Shown: positions 41,000 through 48,995 of the stretch, one piece after another
How the letters are laid out: every line of letters starts with the position of its first letter
How positions within the stretch are numbered: the stretch's first letter is position 1
Assembly: GCA_020637295.1 (NCBI GenBank)
Contig: JACJWF010000015.1
Coordinates: forward strand, 21,900 to 85,899
DNA from: Acidimicrobiaceae bacterium
GTDB taxonomy: Bacteria > Actinomycetota > Acidimicrobiia > Acidimicrobiales > Ilumatobacteraceae
DNA length: 64,000 nucleotides
Reading direction: 5' to 3'
Notes under the pieces: generated by a model
Seen by the model: only the letters and a program-made list of their open reading frames with translations
Databases searched by the model: none
Told to the model about the DNA's origin: nothing
Program-made: the position numbers and the translations under genes

Positions 41000-42917
41000 G
41001 GTCCACCTCCCCGCCGTGAATGCCGTCAGCACCGTCCAGTTGACCCGCACCGTCGAGGTGGTCGAGATGGTCGAGATGGTCCATGTCCACGTCCTCGCCG
41101 TCCTCGCTCTCCTCCGCGTCCAGCCCCAACGCGAACCGAGCCGCCTGGAGGTCGAACATCGTGCGGTAGCGGCCATCGAGTGCCATCAGCTCCTCGTGGG
41201 TGCCCTGCTCCACCACCTCCCCGTGCTCGATCACCACGATGCAGTCCGCGTGGCGGACCGTGGAGAAGCGGTGGGAGATGAGGATGGTCGTGCGCCCTCT
41301 CGTCGCGTCCAGCAAGCGCTCGAAGATCTCCGCCTCGCCGCGCACGTCCAGCTGCGCGGTGGGCTCGTCGAGGACGATCACGCCTGCGCCCAACTCCACG
41401 GCGGCGAGCGCACGCGCCAGCGCCACCCGCTGCCACTGGCCGCCCGACAGGTCGGTGCCGCCCTCGTAGGCCTTCGACAGCGTCCGGTCCAGCTCGGCCA
41501 GGCCCTCCGCGCCGGCCACCACCAGGGCGCGCTGCACCACCGGGTCCACCGCGGGGTCGGTGCCCGCCCCGATCGACGCCGGCACCACGTTGTCGCGCAT
41601 CGACAACTCCAGGCGCACGAAGTCCTGGAACACCACGGCCACCCGCTCGCGCCACTGGTCCACGTCGAAGCGACGGATGTCCGCCCCGTCCACCTCCACC
41701 GCACCACTGGTGGGGTCGTACAGGCGGCACAGCAGCTTGACGAGCGTGGTCTTGCCAACACCGTTGCGCCCGACGATGGCCAACGACCGGCCGGCCGGGA
41801 TGGTGAGGTTGAGCCGCTCGTAGACCGGCTCGCCGCCGGAGGGGTACGTGAACGCGACGTCGCGGAAGCGGATCTCCCGCTCCGGCAGACCCGCGGGATC
41901 CGCGGCCGGGTCGGGCGACGCCGCCAGCGCGCCTTCATCCGCCATCCGTGCAGCCAGCTTCCACACCGCCTTCACCGGCGCCGCCGCAGAGTCCAGCGCC
42001 CAGGAGAACGACGCCCCTACGCCGAGCGCGGTGACGCCCACCAGCGCCTGCGCCGCCACCACCAGTTCGGCCAGGGTGCGGTCGCCGTGCAGCGCGCCAC
42101 GGACGAGCCACACCAGCACCACCACGTGCACCACCGCCAGCACGGCGAACACCGTCAGCAGCGACCGCTGCTTCAAGCGCATGGACTCCCACTGCAGATC
42201 CAGCAGGCGCCGGCGGCGGGCGGCGAAGCGGTCCACCACCCACCCGCCGATGCCGAACAGCCGGACCTCCTTCGCCGGCGCGGCCTCCACCGCCAGGCGG
42301 TAGGCGTAGTCGGCGTGGCGTTGCTCCGCCTTCACGTTCGTCTCGTCGCGGTTGATCCAGAACGACGACGACCGCAGCAGCCAGTGGGTCGACGCCCATG
42401 CGCCGCCGATGAGGATGGCCCCCCACCACGTGACCGTCGCCAACGCGACGGCCTGCGCCGCGCCGCCCAGCAGTTCCACCAACCCGGCCGCGACGAAGCC
42501 CATCGACACCGAGATCGGCGGCCCGAGGATGCCGAGGTCGAAGTCTCTGGCCGCGACCAGTTCGTCGGCCAATCCAGGCCGCTCGAGGTGGGCGATGCCC
42601 TTCGGGCTGGAGCACGCCCGGGTCAGCTCCGCCTGCAGGTGGCCGGAGGTGCGATCGCCCACCAGCGCGGCCACCTGGGTGTGGATCGGTCCGAGCACGC
42701 TGACCAGCGCGAACGTGGCGCCCACCGCCACCAGCGCACCGGTGACCGAGCGGCCCTCCTGCACGGCCCGCACCAGCGCGCCCAGCCCGAGGGTCAGCAC
42801 GGCGGGCAGCACCGCCCGCACCACCACCAGCGCCCAGTAGGCGACGGCCAGCCCGGGCGAGGCGCGCAGGTTGGCACGCGCCAGCACCGCCGGCGCCGAA
42901 TCACGAACCTTCCCCAT
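40992..42917 (-). CDS. ABC exporter half-transporter (TMD-NBD), first of a pair, with acidic His/Leu/Asp-repeat tail
   Basis: A 641-residue half-transporter with a six-helix membrane domain and an NBD: Walker A GRNGVGKTT, signature LSGGQWQRVALARAL, Walker B VIVLDEPTAQLD, and ILISHRFST. After the NBD it has a 35-residue acidic tail with a repeated H-L-D unit (HLDHLDHLD), unusual for the family and absent from its partner. This tail might bind metal or a partner. A GGAAGGA ribosome binding site precedes the ATG. The gene is upstream of its partner, and both are likely expressed as a heterodimeric exporter. Substrate unknown. Confidence 0.9.
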   Translation of the reverse strand: MGKVRDSAPAVLARANLRASPGLAVAYWALVVVRAVLPAVLTLGLGALVRAVQEGRSVTGALVAVGATFALVSVLGPIHTQVAALVGDRTSGHLQAELTRACSSPKGIAHLERPGLADELVAARDFDLGILGPPISVSMGFVAAGLVELLGGAAQAVALATVTWWGAILIGGAWASTHWLLRSSSFWINRDETNVKAEQRHADYAYRLAVEAAPAKEVRLFGIGGWVVDRFAARRRRLLDLQWESMRLKQRSLLTVFAVLAVVHVVVLVWLVRGALHGDRTLAELVVAAQALVGVTALGVGASFSWALDSAAAPVKAVWKLAARMADEGALAASPDPAADPAGLPEREIRFRDVAFTYPSGGEPVYERLNLTIPAGRSLAIVGRNGVGKTTLVKLLCRLYDPTSGAVEVDGADIRRFDVDQWRERVAVVFQDFVRLELSMRDNVVPASIGAGTDPAVDPVVQRALVVAGAEGLAELDRTLSKAYEGGTDLSGGQWQRVALARALAAVELGAGVIVLDEPTAQLDVRGEAEIFERLLDATRGRTTILISHRFSTVRHADCIVVIEHGEVVEQGTHEELMALDGRYRTMFDLQAARFALGLDAEESEDGEDVDMDHLDHLDHLDGAGQLDGADGIHGGEVDHG

Positions 42918-42969
42918 CGGCGTCCTTCCGATCGACAGGCGGCCATGCTACGCACAGGTCAGGTCACCG

Positions 42970-43080
42970 TCGTCCCGACATCCCCGCCTCCGCCATCCCC
43001 CTCGCCATCCCCCTCGCCGTCCCCCCGTCCCCCGCCGTCCCCCCGTCCCCCGCCGTGCCCCTCACGCCGTCCCCCTCACG
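42970..43080. repeat. C-rich low-complexity tract
   Basis: The plus strand is a near-pure pyrimidine/C-rich tract made of irregular repeats of CCCC(C)TCGCCATCC, CCGTCCCCC and CCCGCCGT. It lies in the 350-bp gap before the VOC gene. No gene is apparent in it. The strand asymmetry could favour non-B DNA; it may also just be decayed repeats. Confidence 0.55.
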
Positions 43081-43084
43081 CTCC

Positions 43085-43122
43085 GAGTGCTCACTCCCAC
43101 CCCGGGGTCGGAGTGAGCACTC
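43085..43122. repeat. palindromic element, copy 1
   Basis: GAGTGCTCACTC (43085-43096) and its exact reverse complement GAGTGAGCACTC (43111-43122) flank 14 bases containing CCCCGGGG. The same element occurs at 45016-45053, also followed by 20-bp tandem units, so it is a repeated intergenic element rather than a chance hairpin. Confidence 0.75.
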
Positions 43123-43128
43123 GCTGAA

Positions 43129-43228
43129 GGGCTGGCACTCGGATCAACGGGCTGGCACTCGGATCAACGGGCTGGCACTCGGATCGGCGGGCTGGCACTC
43201 GGGGCGGCGGGCTGGCACTCGGATCTGT
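43129..43228 (+). repeat. 20-bp tandem repeat, 5 units (copy 1)
   Basis: Five consecutive 20-bp units begin GGGCTGGCACTCGG. The first two are identical (ending ATCAAC) and the next three vary in the last six bases. No spacers separate the units, so it is not a CRISPR array. It follows the palindrome at 43085 and has a related three-unit counterpart at 45061. Confidence 0.8.
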
Positions 43229-43255
43229 GCAGGGTTTCGGAGGTGGACAGACGGG

Positions 43256-43261
43256 TACGGT
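43256..43261 (+). promoter_or_regulatory. -10 element of a leaderless promoter for the VOC gene
   Basis: TACGGT lies seven bases before the ATG at 43269. No Shine-Dalgarno sequence is present. Confidence 0.4.
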
Positions 43262-43268
43262 CCAGAAG

Positions 43269-43763
43269 ATGAGCAAGACCCCGATGAAGCCCAAGAACAC
43301 GATCTGCCTGTGGTTCGACAGAGATGCCCTCGACGCCGCCCAGTTCTACGCCGCAACCTTCCCCGACAGCTCGGTCGACGCCGTCATGCGGGCGCCCGGC
43401 GACTACCCGGACGGCAAGGAGGGCGACGTGCTCACCGTGGAGTTCACCGTCGCCGGCATCCCCTGCCTCGGCCTCAACGGCGGCCCGGCGTTCAGCCAGT
43501 CCGAGGCGTTCTCCTTCCAGATCGCCACCGACGACCAGGAGGAGACGGACCGGCTCTGGAACGCCATCGTCGGCAACGGTGGCATCGAGAGCGCCTGCGG
43601 ATGGTGCAAGGACAGGTGGGGGCTGTCGTGGCAGATCACCCCGCGGGCGCTGACCGACGGCATGGCGGACCCCGACCCGGCAGCGGCCAAGCGTGTCTTC
43701 GACGCGATGATGACGATGCAGAAGATCGACGTCGCCGCCATCGAGGCAGCCCGACGCGGCTGA
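43269..43763 (+). CDS. VOC-family protein (PhnB/3-dmu-9_3-mt-like)
   Basis: A 164-residue glyoxalase-fold protein. Markers are KNTICLWFDRDALDAAQFYA at the start, IPCLGLNGGPAFSQSEAFSF, and GWCKDRWGLSWQITPRALTD, the pattern of the PF06983 (3-demethylubiquinone-like) group. These proteins are single-domain dimers that may bind metal; the substrate is usually unknown. The start has a TACGGT box seven bases upstream. The gene sits 40 bp after the tandem repeat and 36 bp before the glycosyltransferase gene, inside the repeat-flanked segment. Confidence 0.85.
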   Translation: MSKTPMKPKNTICLWFDRDALDAAQFYAATFPDSSVDAVMRAPGDYPDGKEGDVLTVEFTVAGIPCLGLNGGPAFSQSEAFSFQIATDDQEETDRLWNAIVGNGGIESACGWCKDRWGLSWQITPRALTDGMADPDPAAAKRVFDAMMTMQKIDVAAIEAARRG

Positions 43764-43799
43764 ACGTGCCGCCACGCGCGCCGTGTAAGAATCCGGCGC

Positions 43800-44963
43800 A
43801 TGCGCGTGCTGGTTGTGACCACGCCGGGCTGGGGGCACATCGCCCCCATGCTGCCGGTGGCGGAGGCCGTGCGGTCGCGGGGGCACGAGGTCCGCTGGGT
43901 CACGGCGGCTGACTCCGCCCCGACGCTGGCCGACAAGGGCTTCACCGTCCGGCCCCACGGGATGCCGATCGCCGAGCGGCTCCCCCGGGCAATGGCGATC
44001 ATGGCCGAGCGCGCCGCCGGCATCCCGCCAGGGGAGGTGCGGGCGCTCGCCTTCACCATCAACTTCGCGCTGCTGGCCACGCCGAGCACCCTGGAGGGCG
44101 TCTCGGCGGAGGTGACCACCTTCCGCCCCGACGTGATCCTTCGCGAGCCGGCGGAACTGTCGTCGGCCCTGGTCGGTCACCGCGCCGGGCTTCCCGTGGC
44201 CACGGTCGGCTTCGGCGGCTTCGTTCCTGCACCGGCTCTGCGCATGGCGGACGAGGCCCTTGCCGTCCACGTCGACGCCATCGGGCTCGCCCGGGGGTCG
44301 GAGGACCTCCACTTCGGCGCGCTGTACCTGCACCCGATGCCGGCGTCGATGGACGACACAGCACCTCCTGCGGCGGTTCGCCGCATCCGTCCACCCCGCG
44401 CTCCGCTGACGTCCGACGTCCCCGCCGTGCTGGCCGGCTTCGGTGCGGACCGGCCGGGTGTCTACGGCACGTTCGGCACCGAGTTCGGCGCCATGGCCCC
44501 GTGGGCCGAACTGCTCGACGCGCTCGGGGCCCTCGACGTCGATGCGCTCGTCACCACCGGCGCCGCCGGCCTCCCGCCGGGTGTCGCGGTGCCGGCGAAC
44601 GTCCGCGTCGCACCCTTCGTCGACCAGGCGCTGGTGCTGGACCGCGCCGCTGCGGTTGTGTCCCACGCCGGGTCCGGCAGCCTGCTGGGCGCCGCTGCCG
44701 CGGGGGTGCCGCAGGTGTGCATCCCACTGGGCGCCGACCAGTTCGAGAACGCCGCCGCGGCCGCCCGCCGGGGCATCGCCGTGCGGGTGGACCCGGCGGA
44801 CCGGCGACCCGACGCCATCGCCGCCGCAGTGCGGACGGCAAGCACGGATCAGGCCATTCGCGCCGCCGCTCACGCCGTCGCCGCCGAGATCCAGGCCTCC
44901 CCCGATGCAACCGAGGCCGCCCGCTGGATCGAAGACCTCGCCGGCGGCCGAGCGCCGACCTGA
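43800..44963 (+). CDS. UGT-type (GT1/MGT-like) glycosyltransferase
   Basis: A 387-residue GT-B glycosyltransferase of the macrolide/UGT family. The N-terminal RVLVVTTPGWGHIAPMLPVA and the C-terminal donor-binding block (VAPFVDQALVLDRAAAVVSH, AGSGSLLGAAAAGVPQVCIP, LGADQFENA) are characteristic. It would transfer a sugar from an NDP-sugar to a lipophilic acceptor, perhaps an exported natural product or lipid; the acceptor is unknown. A weak AAGAAT hexamer lies seven bases before the ATG. Together with the VOC gene it is bracketed by the composite repeats, so the pair may have moved as a unit. Confidence 0.87.
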   Translation: MRVLVVTTPGWGHIAPMLPVAEAVRSRGHEVRWVTAADSAPTLADKGFTVRPHGMPIAERLPRAMAIMAERAAGIPPGEVRALAFTINFALLATPSTLEGVSAEVTTFRPDVILREPAELSSALVGHRAGLPVATVGFGGFVPAPALRMADEALAVHVDAIGLARGSEDLHFGALYLHPMPASMDDTAPPAAVRRIRPPRAPLTSDVPAVLAGFGADRPGVYGTFGTEFGAMAPWAELLDALGALDVDALVTTGAAGLPPGVAVPANVRVAPFVDQALVLDRAAAVVSHAGSGSLLGAAAAGVPQVCIPLGADQFENAAAAARRGIAVRVDPADRRPDAIAAAVRTASTDQAIRAAAHAVAAEIQASPDATEAARWIEDLAGGRAPT

Positions 44964-45015
44964 CCGGCGCCCTCTCCGACCCCGCCTGTCCCGGCCCGAA
45001 TACTCCTGAGGCTTC

Positions 45016-45053
45016 GAGTGCTCACTCGCACTCCGGGGTCGGAGTGAGCACTC
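45016..45053. repeat. palindromic element, copy 2
   Basis: GAGTGCTCACTC (45016-45027) and GAGTGAGCACTC (45042-45053) are perfect inverted repeats separated by 14 bases. It is nearly identical to the element at 43085-43122 and in the same orientation. Confidence 0.75.
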
Positions 45054-45060
45054 GATTGAA

Positions 45061-45120
45061 GGCTGGCACTCGGGTCGGGGGGCTGGCACTCTGGGCGGCA
45101 GGGTGGCACTCGGGTCGTTC
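45061..45120 (+). repeat. 20-bp tandem repeat, 3 units (copy 2)
   Basis: Three consecutive 20-bp units (GGCTGGCACTCGGGTCGGGG and two variants) follow the second palindrome. The core TGGCACTC matches the units at 43129. The composite element thus flanks the VOC and glycosyltransferase genes in direct orientation. The rest of the 215-bp gap holds no gene. Confidence 0.75.
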
Positions 45121-45178
45121 GGGGCGGGGTGAGTGCACGAAGATCGGGGCACGAACACGCGACAGAGGAGGCGTCGAC

Positions 45179-46093
45179 ATGCCGGGTATGTGTGAGGGCC
45201 GGGTGGCCATCGTGACGGGCGCGGGCCGCGGGATCGGCCGGGAGTACGCGCTGATGCTGGCCGAGCAGGGCGCCAAGGTGGTCGTGAACGACCTCGGCGG
45301 CACCCGCGACGGCAGCGGTGCGGACGCCGGCCCGGCCCACGACGTGGTGGAGGAGATCCGCGCCTTCGGCGGCGAGGCCGTGGCCAACGGCGCCGACGTC
45401 AGCGACTGGGCCGCCTCGAAGGCGATGATCGACCAGGCCATCGAGACGTTCGGCGGTCTCGACGTGGTGGTCAACAACGCCGGCATCCTGCGCGACCGGA
45501 TGCTGACCAACATGACCGAGGAGGAGTGGGACATCGTCATCAAGGTGCACCTGAAAGGCACCTTCGCCCCCGCCCACCACGCCGCCGCCTACTGGCGCGA
45601 CCGGTCGAAGGCGGGCCTCACCAACGACGCCCGGATCATCAACACCAGCTCCGTCTCCGGCATCTACGGCAACGTCGGCCAGACCAACTACGGCGCGGCC
45701 AAGCAGGGCATCGCCGGGTTCACGTTCATCGCCGCGCTGGAGCTGCAGCGCTACGGCGTCACCGTCAACGCCATCGCCCCCGGCGCGCTCACCCGCCTGA
45801 CCGAAGACCTCGGCCCGGAGCGCAGCGAGGAGGAGAAGGCCGCCAGCTCGCCACGCTGGATCGCCCCGCTGTGCACCTGGCTGGCCAGCCCGCAGTCGGC
45901 CGGCATCACCGGCCGGGTGTTCGAGGCGTCGGGCCGCATCCTGGCCGTGGCGGAGGGCTGGCACCGCGGGCCGACCGCCAAGCCGGTGGACGACCCCGAG
46001 GCCGTGGACGAGGTGATGCGCGAACTGCTCTCCCGCACCCGCCCGCCGGCCGGGATGGACGGCCAGGACCTACCCGGCTGGGAAGGCCGCTAG
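45179..46093 (+). CDS. short-chain dehydrogenase/reductase
   Basis: A 304-residue classical SDR. The cofactor motif TGAGRGIG is near the N-terminus, followed by the NNAG strand (VVVNNAGILRDRML). The active site is complete: Ser in INTSSVSGIY, and Tyr/Lys in TNYGAAKQG. A G-rich insert (VVNDLGGTRDGSGADAGPA) resembles HSD17B4/FabG-like dehydrogenases acting on acyl-CoA or steroid substrates. The 60-residue C-terminal extension (GWHRGPTAKPVDDPEAVDE) is characteristic of that subgroup. The exact substrate is open. No convincing ribosome binding site precedes the start. It stands just after the second composite repeat. Confidence 0.88.
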   Translation: MPGMCEGRVAIVTGAGRGIGREYALMLAEQGAKVVVNDLGGTRDGSGADAGPAHDVVEEIRAFGGEAVANGADVSDWAASKAMIDQAIETFGGLDVVVNNAGILRDRMLTNMTEEEWDIVIKVHLKGTFAPAHHAAAYWRDRSKAGLTNDARIINTSSVSGIYGNVGQTNYGAAKQGIAGFTFIAALELQRYGVTVNAIAPGALTRLTEDLGPERSEEEKAASSPRWIAPLCTWLASPQSAGITGRVFEASGRILAVAEGWHRGPTAKPVDDPEAVDEVMRELLSRTRPPAGMDGQDLPGWEGR

Positions 46094-46157
46094 CGCGACA
46101 TCGCCTGCGCCAAAGCGGCCTCGAAGCCACTCCTCGGGTAGCAGCGCTCATGGCGTG

Positions 46158-46496
46158 TCACGGCATGCCGGCGATCATCGCCAGCACGTCAAGGATCTGG
46201 TGCGACACGACCAGCCCGACATTGCCGTGCGGCTTGGAACAACGCTCGACGGCGACGGCGCGCATCTGTTCGACCAGCGCGCAACTGGCCACATCCAGAC
46301 CGTTCAGCCCGTCGGGCTCCACCTCAACATGACTTGGGAAGGTCCGCGGTGTCGAGGTGAGGGGAACCGCGAACACCGTCGAGGGCCGGAACCGCAGGAA
46401 CGCGTCCGCGGTCGCGATGACGGCAGGTCGGGTGAACCCCGCCTCGGAGCCCAGCGGCGTGCCGAAGTCGATGATGACGACGTCACCGAAGTTCAC
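46158..46496 (-). CDS. MazF/PemK-type endoribonuclease toxin
   Basis: A 112-residue MazF-fold toxin. FGDVVIIDFGTPLGSEAGFTR is the family N-terminal strand pair, followed by RPAVIATADAF and VFAVPLTSTPRTFP. It ends in the usual hydrophobic helix. MazF toxins cleave mRNA at short sequence sites. It is translated together with the antitoxin gene (ATGA overlap at 46493-46496). The open frame looks full length and functional. The pair is not adjacent to the main defence island, so it may be a separate acquisition. Confidence 0.85.
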   Translation of the reverse strand: MNFGDVVIIDFGTPLGSEAGFTRPAVIATADAFLRFRPSTVFAVPLTSTPRTFPSHVEVEPDGLNGLDVASCALVEQMRAVAVERCSKPHGNVGLVVSHQILDVLAMIAGMP

Positions 46497-46741
46497 GACG
46501 CCGCCAGATCAGGGTTCAGCCAGGCGTCACGCTCGCGCACGTAGGCCGCCCAGGCGACCGGGTCGGCACGGAGGCGTTGCTCCGCAGACGCCATCTCCTC
46601 GTAGAAGCGCTCGCGGCGCAACGCTTCGAGTGCGGCATCCAACGTGTCCGTCATGGTCGCGCTGCGGTCGTCGGCAAGACGACGGAGCCGATCGCGCTGC
46701 TCCACACTGACTCGAATGGTGGTGGTAGACACCGATGTCAT
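46493..46741 (-). CDS. antitoxin partner of the MazF-like toxin (ribbon-helix-helix-like)
   Basis: An 82-residue antitoxin. SVSTTTIRVSVEQRDRLRRLADD resembles a ribbon-helix-helix N-terminus, and the Glu/Arg-rich C-terminus (LRRERFYEEMASAEQRLRAD, then RDAWLNPD) would clamp the toxin. Its coding sequence overlaps the toxin gene by four bases. A TAGACT -10 box lies six bases before its ATG, giving a leaderless start. The order antitoxin-toxin and the size are standard for such type II pairs. Confidence 0.8.
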   Translation of the reverse strand: MTSVSTTTIRVSVEQRDRLRRLADDRSATMTDTLDAALEALRRERFYEEMASAEQRLRADPVAWAAYVRERDAWLNPDLAAS

Positions 46742-46747
46742 ACCTCA

Positions 46748-46753
46748 AGTCTA
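46748..46753 (-). promoter_or_regulatory. -10 element of a leaderless promoter for the MazEF-like pair
   Basis: On the minus strand TAGACT lies six bases before the ATG at 46741. Confidence 0.45.
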
Positions 46754-46770
46754 CAACCTACTGTGAGCCC

Positions 46771-47697
46771 TCAGGGCAGGTGGTCGGCGTTGCCGCCGCA
46801 GACCACCACGCCGACCGTGGCGCCCGGCGGCGGCTCCCACGCCCCGCTCAGCAGGGCGGCGAGTGCCGTCGCCCCGCCGGGCTCGGCCACCAGGCGGGTG
46901 CTCTGCCACAGCCACTGCTGGGCGGCGGCGATCGCCTCGTCGCTCACCAGCGTGCAGGCCGGCACACGGTCGCGCAGCACGTCCCACGCCAGGTCGCCCA
47001 GCGACGGCGGGCCGAGGCTGGTGCGGGCGATGCCCTCCGCCTTCGTCGGCACGGGGCCCCCGGCACGCTGCGCCTCGAACAGCGACGGGCAGCCCTCCGG
47101 CTCCACCGGCACCACCACGGCGCCGCTGCCGTCCAGCGCCAGCGCCACCCCGGCCGGGAACCCTCCCCCACCCACGGCCACCAGCCAGTGGGTCACCTGC
47201 GGTGCGTCGGCCAGCAACTCCAAACCCAGCGTGCCCTGACCCTCGATCGTCGGCACCTGGTCGTAGGGGTGGACCAGCGGCAGGCCGCGCTCGGCCACGA
47301 TCGCCTCGGCCACCACGAACGCCTCCGCCGGGATGTCGCCGTGCTGCACCACCTCCGCCCCGCAGGCGCGCATGGCCGCAACCTTCGTGGCCGCAGCCGA
47401 CGCGGGCACGACCACGGTGGCCTTCCGGCCGAGCCGCTGCGCCGCCCATGCCACCGCCAGCCCATGGTTGCCACCGGAGCAGGCGACCACCTCGGGCGCC
47501 CCGTTGGACAGCAGCGAGTGGACCGCGCCGCGGGGTTTGAACGAGCCGGTGACCTGCAGCGACTCCAGCTTCAGGACGACCGGCACGGTGGCTGCCGTGC
47601 CGGGCAACGGGGCCTCCACCGTCATGCACGGGGTGTGCCGCACGTGCAGCCCGACGTTCGTCGCAGCAGCGACGACACCGGCGCGGGTGACGCTCAC
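46771..47697 (-). CDS. threonine dehydratase-like PLP-dependent enzyme
   Basis: A 308-residue fold type II PLP enzyme of the threonine/serine dehydratase family. The Schiff-base lysine is in VTGSFKPRGAVH, the substrate-binding block is VACSGGNHGLAVAWAA, and the phosphate-binding Gly-rich loop is LVAVGGGGFPAGVALAL. It lacks a C-terminal ACT regulatory domain, so it may be a catabolic dehydratase or a racemase. The GTG start overlaps the amidohydrolase stop by four bases, so the two are cotranscribed. Product would be ammonia plus 2-oxobutyrate or pyruvate; the natural substrate is unproven. Confidence 0.82.
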   Translation of the reverse strand: MSVTRAGVVAAATNVGLHVRHTPCMTVEAPLPGTAATVPVVLKLESLQVTGSFKPRGAVHSLLSNGAPEVVACSGGNHGLAVAWAAQRLGRKATVVVPASAAATKVAAMRACGAEVVQHGDIPAEAFVVAEAIVAERGLPLVHPYDQVPTIEGQGTLGLELLADAPQVTHWLVAVGGGGFPAGVALALDGSGAVVVPVEPEGCPSLFEAQRAGGPVPTKAEGIARTSLGPPSLGDLAWDVLRDRVPACTLVSDEAIAAAQQWLWQSTRLVAEPGGATALAALLSGAWEPPPGATVGVVVCGGNADHLP

Positions 47698-48881
47698 AGC
47701 TGGAACAGCGCCCGCGCGTTGTCGCCGGCGAACGCCCGCCGCTGGTCCTCCGGGAACATCGCCACGAGCTCGTTGAGGTCGTGCACGTACTCGGGCGTGT
47801 GGTCGGCGTGCGGGAAGTCCGACGCCCACATGAACCGCGAGATCCCGTACCGCTCGGCGAGCGCCGGCACCATCCGCTCGTCCGGGTCGGCGCTGATCCA
47901 CACCCGCTCGCGGAAGTAGTCGCTGGGCTTGTGCTGCAACGGCACCCGGTTGCCGATGAACGTGTGGCCGTAGACGGCGTCGATGCGGTCCAGCCAGTAG
48001 CCGATCCACCCGGCGCCCGACTCCAGCACGAGGACCTTCAGCCGGGGGAACTTGTCGAACACGCCGTAGTCGAAGAGCGTGGTGAACTGCTGGCGCACCC
48101 CGTCCGACGCGCTCACCGACGCCAGCAGACGCAACTGCTTGACGTTCTCCCACGTGCCCATGCGCGTGCCTTTTGTCCACTGCGGTTCGAACGTCGGGTG
48201 GATGGCCAGCGGCACGTCGAGGTCCTGGGCGGCGGCGAACACGGGGTCGTTGTCCGGATGACCGAGCGGCACGCCGCGGTGGTGGAACGGCGCGACGTAC
48301 CCGCCCCTCGCACCCTCGCCAACGGCCCGCTCGAGCTCCCGCGCCGCGGCCGCCGGGTCCGACAGGGAAAGGTGGGCCGTGGGCACCAGCCGCGGCTCGC
48401 CGGCGCAGAACTCGCAGATCCAGCGGTTGTAGGCCTTCGTGTACGCCTGCGCCAGCTCGGGATCGTCCACCTCGGCCTCCCACAGCAGCCCGACCGTGGT
48501 GTAGAGGATGGCGATGTCGATGTGCTCGGCGTCCAGCACCTTGATCCGCTCCTGTGGGTCCATCGACCCGTAGGGCGCCTCACGGAGGTAGGTGCGGTCG
48601 GGGTCCTTCTGCATCGCCGGCAGGTCCGGTGCGCCCATCGCCCCGAGCGTCGAAGGGAAGCCGTTGCGGCTCATCGTCGACCGGCGTCCGCCGATCTCCA
48701 GCTCCTCCAAGCCGTGCTCGTCGAGGTTGAAGCGCAGCGCCCGGTCACGGAACTGCGGGTCGATGTAGTCCTCCCACAACGTCGGCGGCTCGAGGATGTG
48801 GCCGTCGGCGTCGACCGCGCCGTCAACCTCCACGGCGTGGGTCTGGTGGATGGGCTTCTGCGCGGCGATGGTGAGTGCCAT
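47694..48881 (-). CDS. amidohydrolase_2-family metal-dependent hydrolase
   Basis: A 395-residue TIM-barrel amidohydrolase. DADGHILEPPTLWEDYIDP carries the D-x-H start, AIHPTFEPQW the next His, and FMWASDFPHADHTPEYVHDL the C-terminal metal Asp region. A late conserved block is FAGDNARALF. Homologues are annotated as decarboxylases (ACMSD-like) or hydrolases with unclear substrates. AGGGGGA precedes the ATG at 48881; a longer start at 48959 lacks this. It is upstream of the dehydratase gene (GTGA overlap), so the two may work on the same substrate; the pathway is not identifiable. Confidence 0.84.
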   Translation of the reverse strand: MALTIAAQKPIHQTHAVEVDGAVDADGHILEPPTLWEDYIDPQFRDRALRFNLDEHGLEELEIGGRRSTMSRNGFPSTLGAMGAPDLPAMQKDPDRTYLREAPYGSMDPQERIKVLDAEHIDIAILYTTVGLLWEAEVDDPELAQAYTKAYNRWICEFCAGEPRLVPTAHLSLSDPAAAARELERAVGEGARGGYVAPFHHRGVPLGHPDNDPVFAAAQDLDVPLAIHPTFEPQWTKGTRMGTWENVKQLRLLASVSASDGVRQQFTTLFDYGVFDKFPRLKVLVLESGAGWIGYWLDRIDAVYGHTFIGNRVPLQHKPSDYFRERVWISADPDERMVPALAERYGISRFMWASDFPHADHTPEYVHDLNELVAMFPEDQRRAFAGDNARALFQL

Positions 48882-48995
48882 GACGTCGATCCCCCTGGTG
48901 CGAACGTGACCCGAACCTACGACCGCGCGATGGTCCATGTGGTGTCGGAGCGCGAGCAAAGGGCGGGCCGGGAAGCTCGACCCCGCTCGCCCACG

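Noticed and set aside
43129..43228. CRISPR-like array.
   Set aside because: The 20-bp units are contiguous, have no spacers, and no cas gene is present; it is a tandem repeat.
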